From Micromonospora sp. HNM0581 (GTDB lineage: Bacteria > Actinomycetota > Actinomycetes > Mycobacteriales > Micromonosporaceae), in the NCBI RefSeq assembly GCF_012726175.1, contig NZ_JAASAD010000015.1, forward strand, positions 1 to 64,000: 64,000 nt of DNA. The letters are read 5' to 3'. Both the position numbers and the translations under genes were made by a program. Positions within the stretch are counted from its first letter, which is position 1. Each line of letters starts with the position of its first letter. The notes beneath the pieces were generated by a model. It was given only the letters and a program-made list of their open reading frames with translations, was not told the origin of the DNA and made no database searches. Shown piece by piece: positions 56,406-64,000 of this stretch.

Positions 56406-57257
56406 ATGGTCGAGCGCCTCGCCCGCCCCCGCGTCGGGCACATTCAGTTCCTCAACTGTCTGCCGATCTACTGGGGGCTGATGCGCTCCGGTGCCCTGCT
56501 CGACGTCGACCTGCGCAAGGACTCGCCGGACCGGCTCAGCGCCCAGCTCATTGCCGGTGACCTGGACATCGGGCCGATCACGTTCGTCGAGTACCTGAAG
56601 CACGCCGACGAGTTGCTGCTCCTGCCCGACCTGGCGGTGGGCAGCGACGGGCCGGTGCTGTCGGTGAACGTGGTGAGCACCAGGCCACTGGCGGACCTCG
56701 ACGGTGCCCGGGTGGCGTTGGGTTCCACCTCGCGGACCGGGGTTCTTCTCGCCCGGCTGTTGCTACGTGAGCGGTACGGCGTCGACCCGGAGTACTTCAG
56801 GTGTCCGCCGGACCTGACCCAGATGCTGCTGGAGGCCGACGCTGCGGTGCTGATCGGCGACGTGGCGCTGCGGGCGATGTACGAGGCACCACGTCAAGGG
56901 CTGACCGTGACGGACCTGGGCCAGGCGTGGCGGGAGTGGACCGGGCTGCCGATGGTCTTCGCCGTCTGGGCGGTTCGTCGTGACTTCGCCGCCAGCCACC
57001 CCGGCCTGGTCAAGGAGGTGCACGAGGCGTTCCTACGCTCACGTGACCTGTGTCTGGCCGAGCTGGACCAGGTCGCCGAGTCGGCGGCCCGGTGGGAGCC
57101 GTTCGACGCCGGCACCCTCGCGGAGTACTTCCGCGCCCTGGATTTTTCGCTCGGTGAGCGTCAGGTCACCGGCATCCGCGAGTTCGCCCGCCGCGCCGCC
57201 GCCCTGGGTGAAACCCCGCCTCTGCCTTCCACCGGCCCCGTCTTCTTCGTCCGCTGA
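56406..57257 (+). CDS. mqnA: Chorismate dehydratase
   Basis: Protein of 283 residues with a periplasmic-binding-protein-like fold but no signal peptide. MqnA signatures are RVGHIQFLNCLPIYWGLMRS, DIGPITFVEYLKHADELLLL and VALGSTSRTGVLLARLLL, and the EWTGLPMVFAVWAVR block near residue 180. It dehydrates chorismate to 3-(enolpyruvyl)benzoate, the first step of the futalosine menaquinone pathway. It is leaderless by promoter spacing. It is convergent with the beta-lactamase-like gene. Confidence 0.95.
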   Translation: MVERLARPRVGHIQFLNCLPIYWGLMRSGALLDVDLRKDSPDRLSAQLIAGDLDIGPITFVEYLKHADELLLLPDLAVGSDGPVLSVNVVSTRPLADLDGARVALGSTSRTGVLLARLLLRERYGVDPEYFRCPPDLTQMLLEADAAVLIGDVALRAMYEAPRQGLTVTDLGQAWREWTGLPMVFAVWAVRRDFAASHPGLVKEVHEAFLRSRDLCLAELDQVAESAARWEPFDAGTLAEYFRALDFSLGERQVTGIREFARRAAALGETPPLPSTGPVFFVR

Positions 57258-57269
57258 CCGGTCGGCGAC

Positions 57270-58202
57270 TCACGGTGCGGTGGTGAGCAGAGCCTCGGTG
57301 ATCTTCTCGCAGTTGTTCATGCCGTACTCGTAGCCCTTGTTGATCGGGTACTGGAGCATCACGCCCATCGTCCAGGTGTCTCCGATGGCCAGGCAGTTGA
57401 CGTGCATTTCCTGCTCTTTGGTGCGATCGACCCAGCCGTTCTTGATGGCGATCTGCTTCGCCTCGGCGGCCGGGAACGCCTTACGGATGCCGAAGTCGCC
57501 GGCCCCGCGTACCTGACGCATCTCGGCGAGCAGCCATGTGGTCCACTCCGGCCCGGCGGCGGTACCGTCGGCGATGCAGTTGCCGAGGCGGGCGGTGTCC
57601 CGAGCGGAGAGTTCGGTGCGGCTCCAGCCGAGGTCGCTCGACACCTTGCTGTCGGTCAGCTCGCAGGTGGACAACAGCCGTTTGATGGAGGCTGACCGGC
57701 CGATCTGGGTGTAGAGCTGCTCGGTGCGGGTGTTGTCGCTGTCCCGGATGATGCGGGTCAGGTCGTCCAGCTTCGCGTCACTCGGGGTCTGCCCGGCATC
57801 GGCGGTGCGGCGCAGGTAGTCGGCGACGATCCACGCTTTGATCAGGGAGGCGGTGGTGCTGGTCTCGGCCATCGTGTCCGAGCCGACGATCTCGCCGGAC
57901 CGTCGGTCCAGCACGCTCCACGAGTACCAGCCGTCGAAGTCCAGGTCGATTTCCTTGGCCTCGAACGGCAGCGGCTCGGGCTCCGGCGAGGGGCTGGGCG
58001 ACGGCCGTACGCTGCGGTCGGCGCGGGAGCCGTCCCGGGCCGCCGGTGTCTCACCCTGGCCCCACTGGGCAGCGGCGGTGGACTCGAACGGCGAACCGGG
58101 CAGCAGACGCAGCGAGACCAGGACCAGCCCGATGAGCACTGCCGCGATCGCGATCAGCCGGAGCGGCGATGTCCCGCCGTTGCGGCTGCGGCGGCCGGCC
58201 AT
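57270..58202 (-). CDS. Beta-lactamase-fold extracellular protein, copy 2
   Basis: Protein of 310 residues. An N-terminal membrane anchor (about 15-37) and a Ser/Pro linker precede a class A beta-lactamase/PBP-like domain. The SxxK site is SLIK in TTASLIKAWIVAD, and SDN is in IRDSDNTRTEQL. The third motif reads KNG (AIKNGW) where enzymes have KTG, and no Glu166-type ExxLN was seen. Four Cys (CELTDSK, GNCIADG, HVNCLAI, NNCEKI) suggest two disulfides. It is unlikely to be a true beta-lactamase; a sensor or wall-binding role is possible. It overlaps its paralogue upstream by one base. Confidence 0.8.
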   Translation of the reverse strand: MAGRRSRNGGTSPLRLIAIAAVLIGLVLVSLRLLPGSPFESTAAAQWGQGETPAARDGSRADRSVRPSPSPSPEPEPLPFEAKEIDLDFDGWYSWSVLDRRSGEIVGSDTMAETSTTASLIKAWIVADYLRRTADAGQTPSDAKLDDLTRIIRDSDNTRTEQLYTQIGRSASIKRLLSTCELTDSKVSSDLGWSRTELSARDTARLGNCIADGTAAGPEWTTWLLAEMRQVRGAGDFGIRKAFPAAEAKQIAIKNGWVDRTKEQEMHVNCLAIGDTWTMGVMLQYPINKGYEYGMNNCEKITEALLTTAP

Positions 58203-59191
58203 CAGAGCTTCCCGATGGGCTGCTGTGGCACCTTGAGGGCACCACCGGGCTGGGGCGTCACCAACTGACTCGCGACGCTGGCGCAGACATCCGCTCCGTA
58301 GTCGAGCCCGTTCTCGATGGGGTATCGCAGCATCACCGCGAGGCTCCACTTCTCGGTCACTGCCAGGCAGTTGACGTGCCAGTTTCCGTCGTAGTAGAGG
58401 GGGGTCCAGCCGTTCTTGATGCTGACCGGGCCCTGACTGGTGATCGACTCCGGTAGCCCGTCGACGATGCCCCACCGGCCGCCGCCGGAGCGTTCCTGCT
58501 GTTCCTCCTTGGCGGCGCTGCCGCGAACCTTGCTCATCTCGGTGAGCAGCCATTCGGTCCACTTCGGCCCGGCGGCGGTGCCGTCGGCGATGCAGTCGCC
58601 GAGCCGTACGGCGTCGCGGGGCGACATCCGGGTGAAGCTCCACCATCCTTCGTAGCCCTTGACGTTGCCGCGCTTGGTGTCGGTCAGGCCGCACAGCTCG
58701 ATCGCCCGTGCGATCACCGGGTCCGGTGAGCCGTCGGCCTGCGCGGAGTACGATCCGCCGGCCAGTCTGTACACCAGGTTGGCGCCGTCGTCATCGCTGT
58801 CCCGGATCGCCGCGCTGGCCGCCGCCAGGACCTCGTCCTGCGGCTCCTGGTCCGGCGACTCCTCGTGGTGTTGCCGGAGGTAGTCGGCGACGATCCAGGC
58901 CTTCAGCATCGATTCGGTCGAGCTGGTCGCGGCCATGTTCTTTGAGCCGGAGAGTTCGTCGGTTTCCCGGTCGAGTAGCGCCCAGGAGAAGAACTCGCCT
59001 TCGAAGTTCACCGAGACCGTGCCGGCTGCCAGGGTTGGCGGCGCCGGCGGGGACGGTGTGGGCGCGGCGACGCTCTCCGAGACGGACTCCGTCTCACCTG
59101 CGGAGAGCCGGGCGTATGCGGCCGGCACAAGCATGATGCCGCCGAGCAGTACCGCCGTCGCGGCGAACACCATGGTCACGCGAGATCGCAT
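58202..59191 (-). CDS. Beta-lactamase-fold extracellular protein, copy 1
   Basis: Protein of 329 residues and a paralogue of the next gene, sharing the frame around KAWIVADYLR, GDCIADGTAAGP and KNGW. A signal or anchor helix (about 7-27) and a Thr/Pro linker precede the domain. SxxK is SMLK (STESMLKAW). The SDN position reads SDD (RDSDDDGANLVY) and KTG reads KNG. The four Cys are conserved. A stretch rich in Gly, Glu and Gln (about 235-250) is an insertion relative to copy 2. It starts the two-gene unit and probably arose by tandem duplication. Confidence 0.8.
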   Translation of the reverse strand: MRSRVTMVFAATAVLLGGIMLVPAAYARLSAGETESVSESVAAPTPSPPAPPTLAAGTVSVNFEGEFFSWALLDRETDELSGSKNMAATSSTESMLKAWIVADYLRQHHEESPDQEPQDEVLAAASAAIRDSDDDGANLVYRLAGGSYSAQADGSPDPVIARAIELCGLTDTKRGNVKGYEGWWSFTRMSPRDAVRLGDCIADGTAAGPKWTEWLLTEMSKVRGSAAKEEQQERSGGGRWGIVDGLPESITSQGPVSIKNGWTPLYYDGNWHVNCLAVTEKWSLAVMLRYPIENGLDYGADVCASVASQLVTPQPGGALKVPQQPIGKL

Positions 59192-59548
59192 GAGCGGTGT
59201 ACTCCAGATGTCGGGGCCGGGGGGCCGGCTGGTTGCCAGGACTGACCGGTGTCGGATGGCCCGGGCCGGGGGAGGTGGCCCTGAGTAGGCGATCGTCTTC
59301 AGCCGATCGGTGTGACGGGGGAAGTCTACGTGCGGATCGGCGTTATGCCAGGACTCGGCACCTGGCGACTCGCCGTGAAGGCGGGATAACGAACGGCTTC
59401 GCGGTTGTTGCGAGGATTTGTCACTGATTTGTGGTCCAACTCATAGTTACCGGACCTACTCGTGGCGACCGAGGGGTAACGGTGGGCGGTCCTGATTTGG
59501 TGTGACAGCCCCCTGGTGTCCTTGGTCATCAGCTGTAACACTAAGGGC
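59192..59548. other. 357-base divergent intergenic region before paaA
   Basis: This region separates the beta-lactamase-like pair from the phenylacetate operon and must hold both promoters. A TAACACT box ends 7 bases before the paaA ATG at 59549 and could be a leaderless -10. It contains an AT-richer part (about 59400-59460, around TCACTGATTTGTGG). No perfect palindrome of operator size and no small gene were recognised. Confidence 0.45.
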
Positions 59549-60604
59549 ATGTATGGCAATGACTTCCCGGGCGAGGACCCGCCCGGCGGCCTGCTCGGTG
59601 AGGTCGAGGCAGCCGAAGCGGCGTTGCGCGCGGCAGCGGAACGGGGCCGAGGCGACGCGCAGCCCGGTGACGACCTGGCCGCCTACTTCACCGAGGTCGT
59701 CGACGCCGACCAGAAGATCGAACCTCGCGACTGGATGCCCGAGGCGTACCGTCGCACGTTGATCCGGCAGATCGCCCAGCACGCCCACTCCGAGATCATC
59801 GGCATGCAGCCGGAGGGGAACTGGATAAGCCGCGCCCCCTCGCTCAAGCGCAAGGCCATCCTGCTCGCCAAGGTGCAGGACGAAGCCGGACACGGCCTCT
59901 ACCTGTATGCCGCCGCCGAGACCCTCGGCATCAGCCGGGACGAACTGGTGGACCTGCTGCTCGACGGTCGGCAGAAGTACAGTTCGATCTTCAACTACCC
60001 CACCCTGACCTGGGCCGACGTCGGGACGATCGGCTGGCTGGTGGACGGCGCGGCGATCGTCAACCAGGTGCCGCTGTGCCGCTGCTCCTACGGCCCCTAC
60101 GCCCGCGCCATGATCCGGGTGTGCAAGGAGGAGTCCTTCCACCAGCGGCAGGGCTACGAGATCCTGTACACCCTGGCGCACGGCACCGCCGCCCAGAAGG
60201 CGATGGCCCAGGACTCCGTGAACCGCTGGTGGTACCCGTCCCTGGCCATGTTCGGCCCACCCGACGGCGATTCCACCCACTCCGCCCAGTCGATGGCATG
60301 GAAGATCAAGCGCTTCTCCAACGACGAACTGCGTCAGCGCTTCGTGGACATGTGCGTGGGTCAGGCCGAGGCTCTCGGGCTTCGCATCCCCGACCCGGAG
60401 CTGCGCTGGAACGACGAACGGCAGGCACACGACTTCACCCAGCCCGACTACGACGAGCTGACGCAGGTGATCAAGGGCAACGGGCCGTGCAACCGGCAGC
60501 GGATGGAACACCGGCGCCGGGCGCACAACGAGGGCGCCTGGGTGCGTGAGGCGGCCACCGCGTACGCCGCCAAACGCGCGGAGAAGGAGATGGTGACAGC
60601 GTGA
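59549..60604 (+). CDS. paaA: Phenylacetyl-CoA epoxidase subunit A
   Basis: Catalytic diiron subunit of 351 residues that forms ring-1,2-epoxyphenylacetyl-CoA with O2. Iron ligands lie in KVQDEAGHGLYLY (DExxH type, about 112-116) and VCKEESFHQRQGYE (EExxH). WADVGTIGWLVDGAAIVNQV is also typical. The start MYGNDFPGED at 59549 fits the family; the upstream in-frame extension does not. AAGGG lies too close to serve as a normal ribosome binding site, so the message may be leaderless. It is the first gene of paaABCDE and overlaps paaB by 4 bases (GTGA). Confidence 0.96.
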   Translation: MYGNDFPGEDPPGGLLGEVEAAEAALRAAAERGRGDAQPGDDLAAYFTEVVDADQKIEPRDWMPEAYRRTLIRQIAQHAHSEIIGMQPEGNWISRAPSLKRKAILLAKVQDEAGHGLYLYAAAETLGISRDELVDLLLDGRQKYSSIFNYPTLTWADVGTIGWLVDGAAIVNQVPLCRCSYGPYARAMIRVCKEESFHQRQGYEILYTLAHGTAAQKAMAQDSVNRWWYPSLAMFGPPDGDSTHSAQSMAWKIKRFSNDELRQRFVDMCVGQAEALGLRIPDPELRWNDERQAHDFTQPDYDELTQVIKGNGPCNRQRMEHRRRAHNEGAWVREAATAYAAKRAEKEMVTA

Positions 60605-60888
60605 ACCAGCAGCACACCCCGCTCTGGGAGGTCTTCGTCCGGGCCCGGCGGGGGCTGGCGCACACCCACGTCGGCAGCCTGCACGCGCCCGATGCGGAGC
60701 TGGCCCTGCGCAACGCCCGTGACCTGTACACCCGACGTCAGGAGGGGGTGTCGATCTGGGTGGTGCCGGCGAGCGCCATCACCGCCTCCAGCCCCGACGA
60801 GAAAGACGCCTTCTTCGACCCGGCCGCGGACAAGGTCTACCGTCATCCCACCTTCTACGAGGTGCCGGACGGGGTGGCGCACCTGTGA
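60601..60888 (+). CDS. paaB: Phenylacetyl-CoA epoxidase subunit B
   Basis: Protein of 95 residues. LWEVFVRARRGLAHTHVGSL and ALRNARDLYTRRQEGVSIWV are PaaB hallmarks. It bridges PaaAC dimers in the complex and has no catalytic residues of its own. It starts at GTG 60601 inside the paaA stop and overlaps paaC by 4 bases. Confidence 0.96.
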   Translation: MNQQHTPLWEVFVRARRGLAHTHVGSLHAPDAELALRNARDLYTRRQEGVSIWVVPASAITASSPDEKDAFFDPAADKVYRHPTFYEVPDGVAHL

Positions 60889-61610
60889 ACGGCCCGTTCA
60901 CCTTCGCCCTCGCACTCGGCGACGACTCGCTGATCGCGGCGCAGCGGCTGGCCGAGTGGACCACCCGGGCACCGGAGATGGAGGAGGACGTCGCGCTCGC
61001 CAACATCGCCCTGGACCAGCTCGGTGCCGCCCGGCTCCTGCTGACGTACGCGGGTGAGCTGGAAGGCGCCGGCCGGGACGAGGACGCGTTGGCGTACCTG
61101 CGCGACGACCGGGAGTTCCGAAACTGCCTGCTGGTCGAGCTGCCGAACGGTGACTTCGCGGTGACCATGGCGAAGCTGCTCGTCCTGGCGGCTTACCAGG
61201 TGCCGCTCTACACCGCCCTGGCCGTTTGCCCGGACGAGCGACTGGCCGCCATCGGCGCCAAGGCCCGCAAGGAGTCCGCGTACCACCTGGACCACGCCAT
61301 GCTGTGGGTGAAGCGGCTGGGTGACGGGACCGAGGAGTCGCACCGGCGGATGCAGGCCGGCGTCGACCAGATCTGGCCGTACGTCGACGAGTTGTTCACG
61401 ACGTGGCCGGACGCACCTGTCGACCCGGCGGTCCTGCGGCCCGGGTTCGACGACACGGTGACCGAGGTGCTCACCACGGCGACTCTCACCGTTCCGCAGG
61501 TCAGCTGGACGCCGGCCGGCGGGCGCGACGGCGTGCACACCGAACACCTGTCGTACCTGCTCGCGGAGATGCAGGTGCTGCACCGCGCCCACCCCGGGGC
61601 CCGTTGGTGA
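60885..61610 (+). CDS. paaC: Phenylacetyl-CoA epoxidase subunit C
   Basis: Ferritin-like structural subunit of 241 residues that pairs with PaaA. Family blocks are LGDDSLIAAQRLAEWTTRAP, NIALDQLGAARLLLTYAGEL and KESAYHLDHAMLWVKRLGDG. It lacks a functional diiron site in the known family. It overlaps paaB (GTGA). A 4-base gap separates it from paaD. Confidence 0.95.
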   Translation: MNGPFTFALALGDDSLIAAQRLAEWTTRAPEMEEDVALANIALDQLGAARLLLTYAGELEGAGRDEDALAYLRDDREFRNCLLVELPNGDFAVTMAKLLVLAAYQVPLYTALAVCPDERLAAIGAKARKESAYHLDHAMLWVKRLGDGTEESHRRMQAGVDQIWPYVDELFTTWPDAPVDPAVLRPGFDDTVTEVLTTATLTVPQVSWTPAGGRDGVHTEHLSYLLAEMQVLHRAHPGARW

Positions 61611-61614
61611 TCCG

Positions 61615-62091
61615 GTGAGCAGAGCGCGGGAGGCCGTGGCGGCGGTGGTGGATCCGGAGATCCGGGTGGTCACCATCGACGATCTCGGCATCCTGCGGTC
61701 GGTGCAGGAGGACCCGGCCACCGGTCGGGTGGTGGTGACGATCACCCCCACCTATACCGGCTGCCCCGCGATGGACGTCATCCGCGCCGACATCCGGCGT
61801 GCGCTGGTCGCCACCGGTCACCCGGACGCTGAGGTGCGAACGGTGCACAAACCGGCCTGGAGCACCGACTGGATCAGCGACGCCGGGCGAGCCAAGCTGG
61901 CCGCCGCCGGCATCGCCCCACCCGCGCCGGCCCGGCGTGACGGCGTCGTCCCGCTCACCCTGGCGGTGCGCTGCCCACGCTGCGGGTCGCCGGAGACCGA
62001 GCAGATCAGCCGCTTCGGCTCCACCGCCTGCAAGGCGCTGTGGCGTTGCCGCTCCTGTGCCGAACCCTTCGACCATGTGAAGGCCCTGTGA
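61615..62091 (+). CDS. paaD: Phenylacetate pathway iron-sulfur maturation protein
   Basis: Protein of 158 residues. A MIP18/DUF59 domain (about 1-110: VAAVVDPEIRVVTIDDLGIL, TYTGCPAMDVI) precedes a C-terminal zinc-ribbon-like Cys set (RCPRCGSPETEQISRFGSTA, WRCRSCAEPF). PaaD supports Fe-S cluster assembly for the epoxidase reductase rather than catalysis. It starts at GTG 61615 and overlaps paaE by 4 bases (GTGA). Confidence 0.95.
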   Translation: MSRAREAVAAVVDPEIRVVTIDDLGILRSVQEDPATGRVVVTITPTYTGCPAMDVIRADIRRALVATGHPDAEVRTVHKPAWSTDWISDAGRAKLAAAGIAPPAPARRDGVVPLTLAVRCPRCGSPETEQISRFGSTACKALWRCRSCAEPFDHVKAL

Positions 62092-63221
62092 CTGTCACCA
62101 TCACCCGCCCCGTCCGGCGCCGCCCGCTCTTCCATCCGCTACCCGTCGTCGCCGTGGACCGGCTCACCGCCGATGCCGTCGCGATCACCTTCGCCGTGCC
62201 GGAGGAACTGCGCGAGACGTTCGCTTTCCGCGCCGGCCAGCACCTGACCGTACGCCTGCCGTCCGCGGCCGTCGTCGCGGACGGTGCCGGCGGTGCGGTG
62301 CCCGACGTGCGCCGTTCGTACTCGATCTGCTCCACCCCGGCGGAGCTGGCGCGGCACGGTCGGTTGCGGATCGGTGTGCGGGAGATTCCGGGCGGATCCT
62401 TCTCCGGCTACGCCTGCGGGGTGCTGCGCCACGGCGACACCATCGAGGTGCTGCCGCCGCTCGGGCACTTCACCACCGACTTCGCGCCGAACCGGGCCCG
62501 TCGCTACGGCGCGGTGGTGGCCGGTTCGGGCATCACCGCGGTGCTGTCGCTGGTCGCCACCGCGCTCGCCGTCGAACCGGCCAGCACCTTCACACTCGTG
62601 TACGGCAACCGCACCGCCGGCAGCGTGATGTTCGCCGAGGAACTGGCCGACCTGAAGGACCGCCATCCGACCCGGATGCACCTGGTGCACGTGCTCTCCC
62701 GCGAGCAGGGCGATTCGCCACTGCTGTCCGGCCGGATCGACGCCGAGCGGCTGGGTCGACTCCTCGACACCATCGTGCTCGGCGATGCTGTCGAGGAGTG
62801 GTTCCTCTGCGGCCCGTACCCGATGGTGGTGGATGCCCGTACGGTGCTCACCGGGCGAGGTGTCGCGGAGTCGGCGCTGCACACCGAGCTGTTCCACGTC
62901 GACGCGCCGCCCCCACCGGTGCGCCGCGACGATGACGTGTCCGGTGGCACGGACGTGACGATCATGCTCGACGGACGCTCGTCGAGTTTCACCATGCGCC
63001 GCGACGAGCGGGTGCTCGACGCGGCGCTCAAGGTCCGCGGTGAGCTGCCGTACGCCTGCAAGGGCGGGGTCTGCTCGACGTGCCGGGCGAAGGTCGTCGC
63101 GGGCGAGGTCGAGATGGCCCGCAACTACGCCCTGGAGCCCGACGAGGTGGACGCCGGTTACGTGCTGACCTGCCAGTCCAGTCCGCTCACCGACACTGTC
63201 TCCATCGACTACGACGCGTGA
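62088..63221 (+). CDS. paaE: Phenylacetyl-CoA epoxidase reductase subunit
   Basis: Protein of 377 residues. A ferredoxin-NADP reductase-type half (about 1-255: FAFRAGQHLTVRLP, RRSYSICSTP for FAD, and GSGITAVLSL and FLCGPYPMV for NADPH) is joined to a C-terminal plant-type 2Fe-2S ferredoxin (about 280-375: PYACKGGVCSTCRAKVVAGE with a later TCQS Cys). It passes electrons from NADPH to the PaaA diiron centre. It starts at GTG 62088 and is the last gene of the operon. Confidence 0.95.
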   Translation: MTVTITRPVRRRPLFHPLPVVAVDRLTADAVAITFAVPEELRETFAFRAGQHLTVRLPSAAVVADGAGGAVPDVRRSYSICSTPAELARHGRLRIGVREIPGGSFSGYACGVLRHGDTIEVLPPLGHFTTDFAPNRARRYGAVVAGSGITAVLSLVATALAVEPASTFTLVYGNRTAGSVMFAEELADLKDRHPTRMHLVHVLSREQGDSPLLSGRIDAERLGRLLDTIVLGDAVEEWFLCGPYPMVVDARTVLTGRGVAESALHTELFHVDAPPPPVRRDDDVSGGTDVTIMLDGRSSSFTMRRDERVLDAALKVRGELPYACKGGVCSTCRAKVVAGEVEMARNYALEPDEVDAGYVLTCQSSPLTDTVSIDYDA

Positions 63222-63386
63222 GACGCGGCTCGACAAGGTCCAGTCTCGCGGGTTCGTGTCGCCGGTCCTGGCAACCTTCCGTCCGGAACTGCCCAGGATT
63301 CGGGTGCGCGGACCTCGCCCGGCTCACGGGGGTGCGGGGTGCGTCACGGCGCGGAACGGTCGTGGGAGCCGGGCGGCCGGCCGGCG

Positions 63387-63392
63387 TACGCT
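63387..63392 (+). promoter_or_regulatory. -10 element of mqnC (leaderless)
   Basis: TACGCT lies 6 bases before the GTG start at 63399, in the 177-base gap after paaE. No other structure was recognised in that gap. Confidence 0.45.
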
Positions 63393-63398
63393 CAGGTT

Positions 63399-64000
63399 GT
63401 GACGGTGAACCGGGAGATCGACGACATCCTGCAGCGCGGTGCCGACGGCGGGCGAATCACGCCCGAGGAGGCACTGCTGCTGTACACCGACGCCCCCTTC
63501 CACGCCCTCGGCGAGGCCGCGGACGCGGTCCGCCGACGGCGGTATCCGGACAACGTCGTCACATACCTGATCGATCGCAACATCAACTACACGAACGTCT
63601 GCGTGACGGCGTGCAAGTTCTGTGCCTTCTACCGGGCACCGAAGCACACGCAGGGGTGGACCCACCCGACCGAGGAGATCCTGCGTCGCTGCGGCGAGGC
63701 GGTCGAGCTGGGCGCCACCCAGGTGATGCTCCAGGGCGGTCACCACCCGGACTACGGCGTGGAGTACTACGAGGAACTCTTCTCCTCGGTGAAGAAGGCG
63801 TACCCGCAGCTCGCGATCCACTCGATCGGGCCGAGCGAGATCCTGCACATGGCGAAGGTCTCCGGGGTGAGCCTCGACGAGGCGATCGCCCGGATCAAGG
63901 CCGCCGGGCTCGACTCGATCGCCGGTGCGGGCGCCGAGATGCTGCCGCAGCGACCCCGTAGGGCGATCGCGCCGCTCAAGGAGTCGGGCGAGCGCTGGCT
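63399..64000 (+). CDS. mqnC: Dehypoxanthine futalosine cyclase (partial, runs off the end)
   Basis: The first 200 residues of a radical SAM enzyme that closes the ring of dehypoxanthine futalosine in menaquinone synthesis. The cluster Cys lie in INYTNVCVTACKFCAFYRAP (CxxxCxxC, about 68-75). TQVMLQGGHHPDYGVEYYEE and AGAGAEMLPQRPRRAIAPLK are MqnC signatures. GTG 63399 is the chosen start. The 3' end lies beyond the window. It has the same leaderless promoter style as mqnA. Confidence 0.94.
   Translation, partial: MTVNREIDDILQRGADGGRITPEEALLLYTDAPFHALGEAADAVRRRRYPDNVVTYLIDRNINYTNVCVTACKFCAFYRAPKHTQGWTHPTEEILRRCGEAVELGATQVMLQGGHHPDYGVEYYEELFSSVKKAYPQLAIHSIGPSEILHMAKVSGVSLDEAIARIKAAGLDSIAGAGAEMLPQRPRRAIAPLKESGERW

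Noticed and set aside
1..64000. tRNA, rRNA or CRISPR genes
   Set aside because: Intergenic regions were read for cloverleaf-like or short regularly spaced repeats and none was recognised. A tRNA or covariance scan was not possible here.

Overview
This window is high-GC actinobacterial chromosome, most likely from Micromonospora, Salinispora or a close relative (Micromonosporaceae). The evidence is pervasive GTG starts, many leaderless promoters (a TANNNT -10 box 6-9 nt before the start codon), an XRE/DUF397 pair, a BldC-like regulator, a DUF4229 protein, futalosine-type menaquinone genes, and partner-switching (STAS/SpoIIE) signalling gene sets. All calls were read by eye from the sequence and from family knowledge. 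No database search was run.

Layout. 1-4.3 kb: the 3' end of an insertion sequence, a TetR-controlled SDR gene with a palindromic operator, a decayed VapC toxin, an NDP-sugar-epimerase-like protein and a PP2C phosphatase. 4.4-7.8 kb: small stress genes, including a 77-residue protein under a perfect LexA/SOS box, mscL, and a GntR/MFS divergent pair. 7.8-24.8 kb: a signalling island. A six-gene, translationally coupled stressosome-like operon (RsbR, RsbS, RsbT, an RsbT/RsbX fusion, an RsbT-like/histidine kinase fusion, and a receiver-PP2C protein) is followed by oligopeptidase B and an FAD oxidase with a second SOS box. A second cluster follows: an ATPase-GAF-PP2C protein, a giant HAMP-repeat hybrid kinase, a response regulator and a STAS protein. 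No sigma factor gene is present in either cluster.

24.9-31.1 kb: hemL, a histidine phosphatase and the system II cytochrome c maturation operon (TlpA/ResA-like, CcdA, ResB, CcsA). 31.1-32.3 kb is a decay zone holding a deletion-frameshifted AAA ATPase behind a large palindrome and a truncated endonuclease V. It is followed by a small conserved protein and the XRE/DUF397 pair. 34.0-38.2 kb: the late menaquinone genes mqnL (UbiD), mqnP (UbiA) and mqnM (UbiX), interrupted by an opposite-strand terpene synthase. 38.2-45.7 kb: a BldC-like regulator, an Lrp/cysteine desulfhydrase pair, a glycolipid-binding-like protein, a DEAD-box helicase, a proline-rich membrane protein and an NlpC/P60 wall hydrolase. 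45.9-57.3 kb: mqnE, two small membrane proteins, a secreted M14 carboxypeptidase, a cobalamin riboswitch with btuFCD, a VOC protein, a HelD-like motor and mqnA. 57.3-64 kb: two tandem beta-lactamase-fold proteins, the paaABCDE phenylacetyl-CoA epoxidase operon, and the start of mqnC, which runs off the end.

How the genes fit together. Five futalosine-pathway loci (mqnA, mqnC, mqnE, mqnL/mqnP and mqnM) are dispersed over about 30 kb. Menaquinone, haem (hemL) and cytochrome c maturation together make this a respiratory-chain neighbourhood. The cobalamin ABC genes read as one riboswitch-controlled uptake unit. The points most worth a second look are the two SOS boxes fused to leaderless promoters, the sigma-free stressosome operon with its protein fusions, the twin beta-lactamase-like proteins lacking the KTG motif, and the terpene synthase inserted among menaquinone genes.
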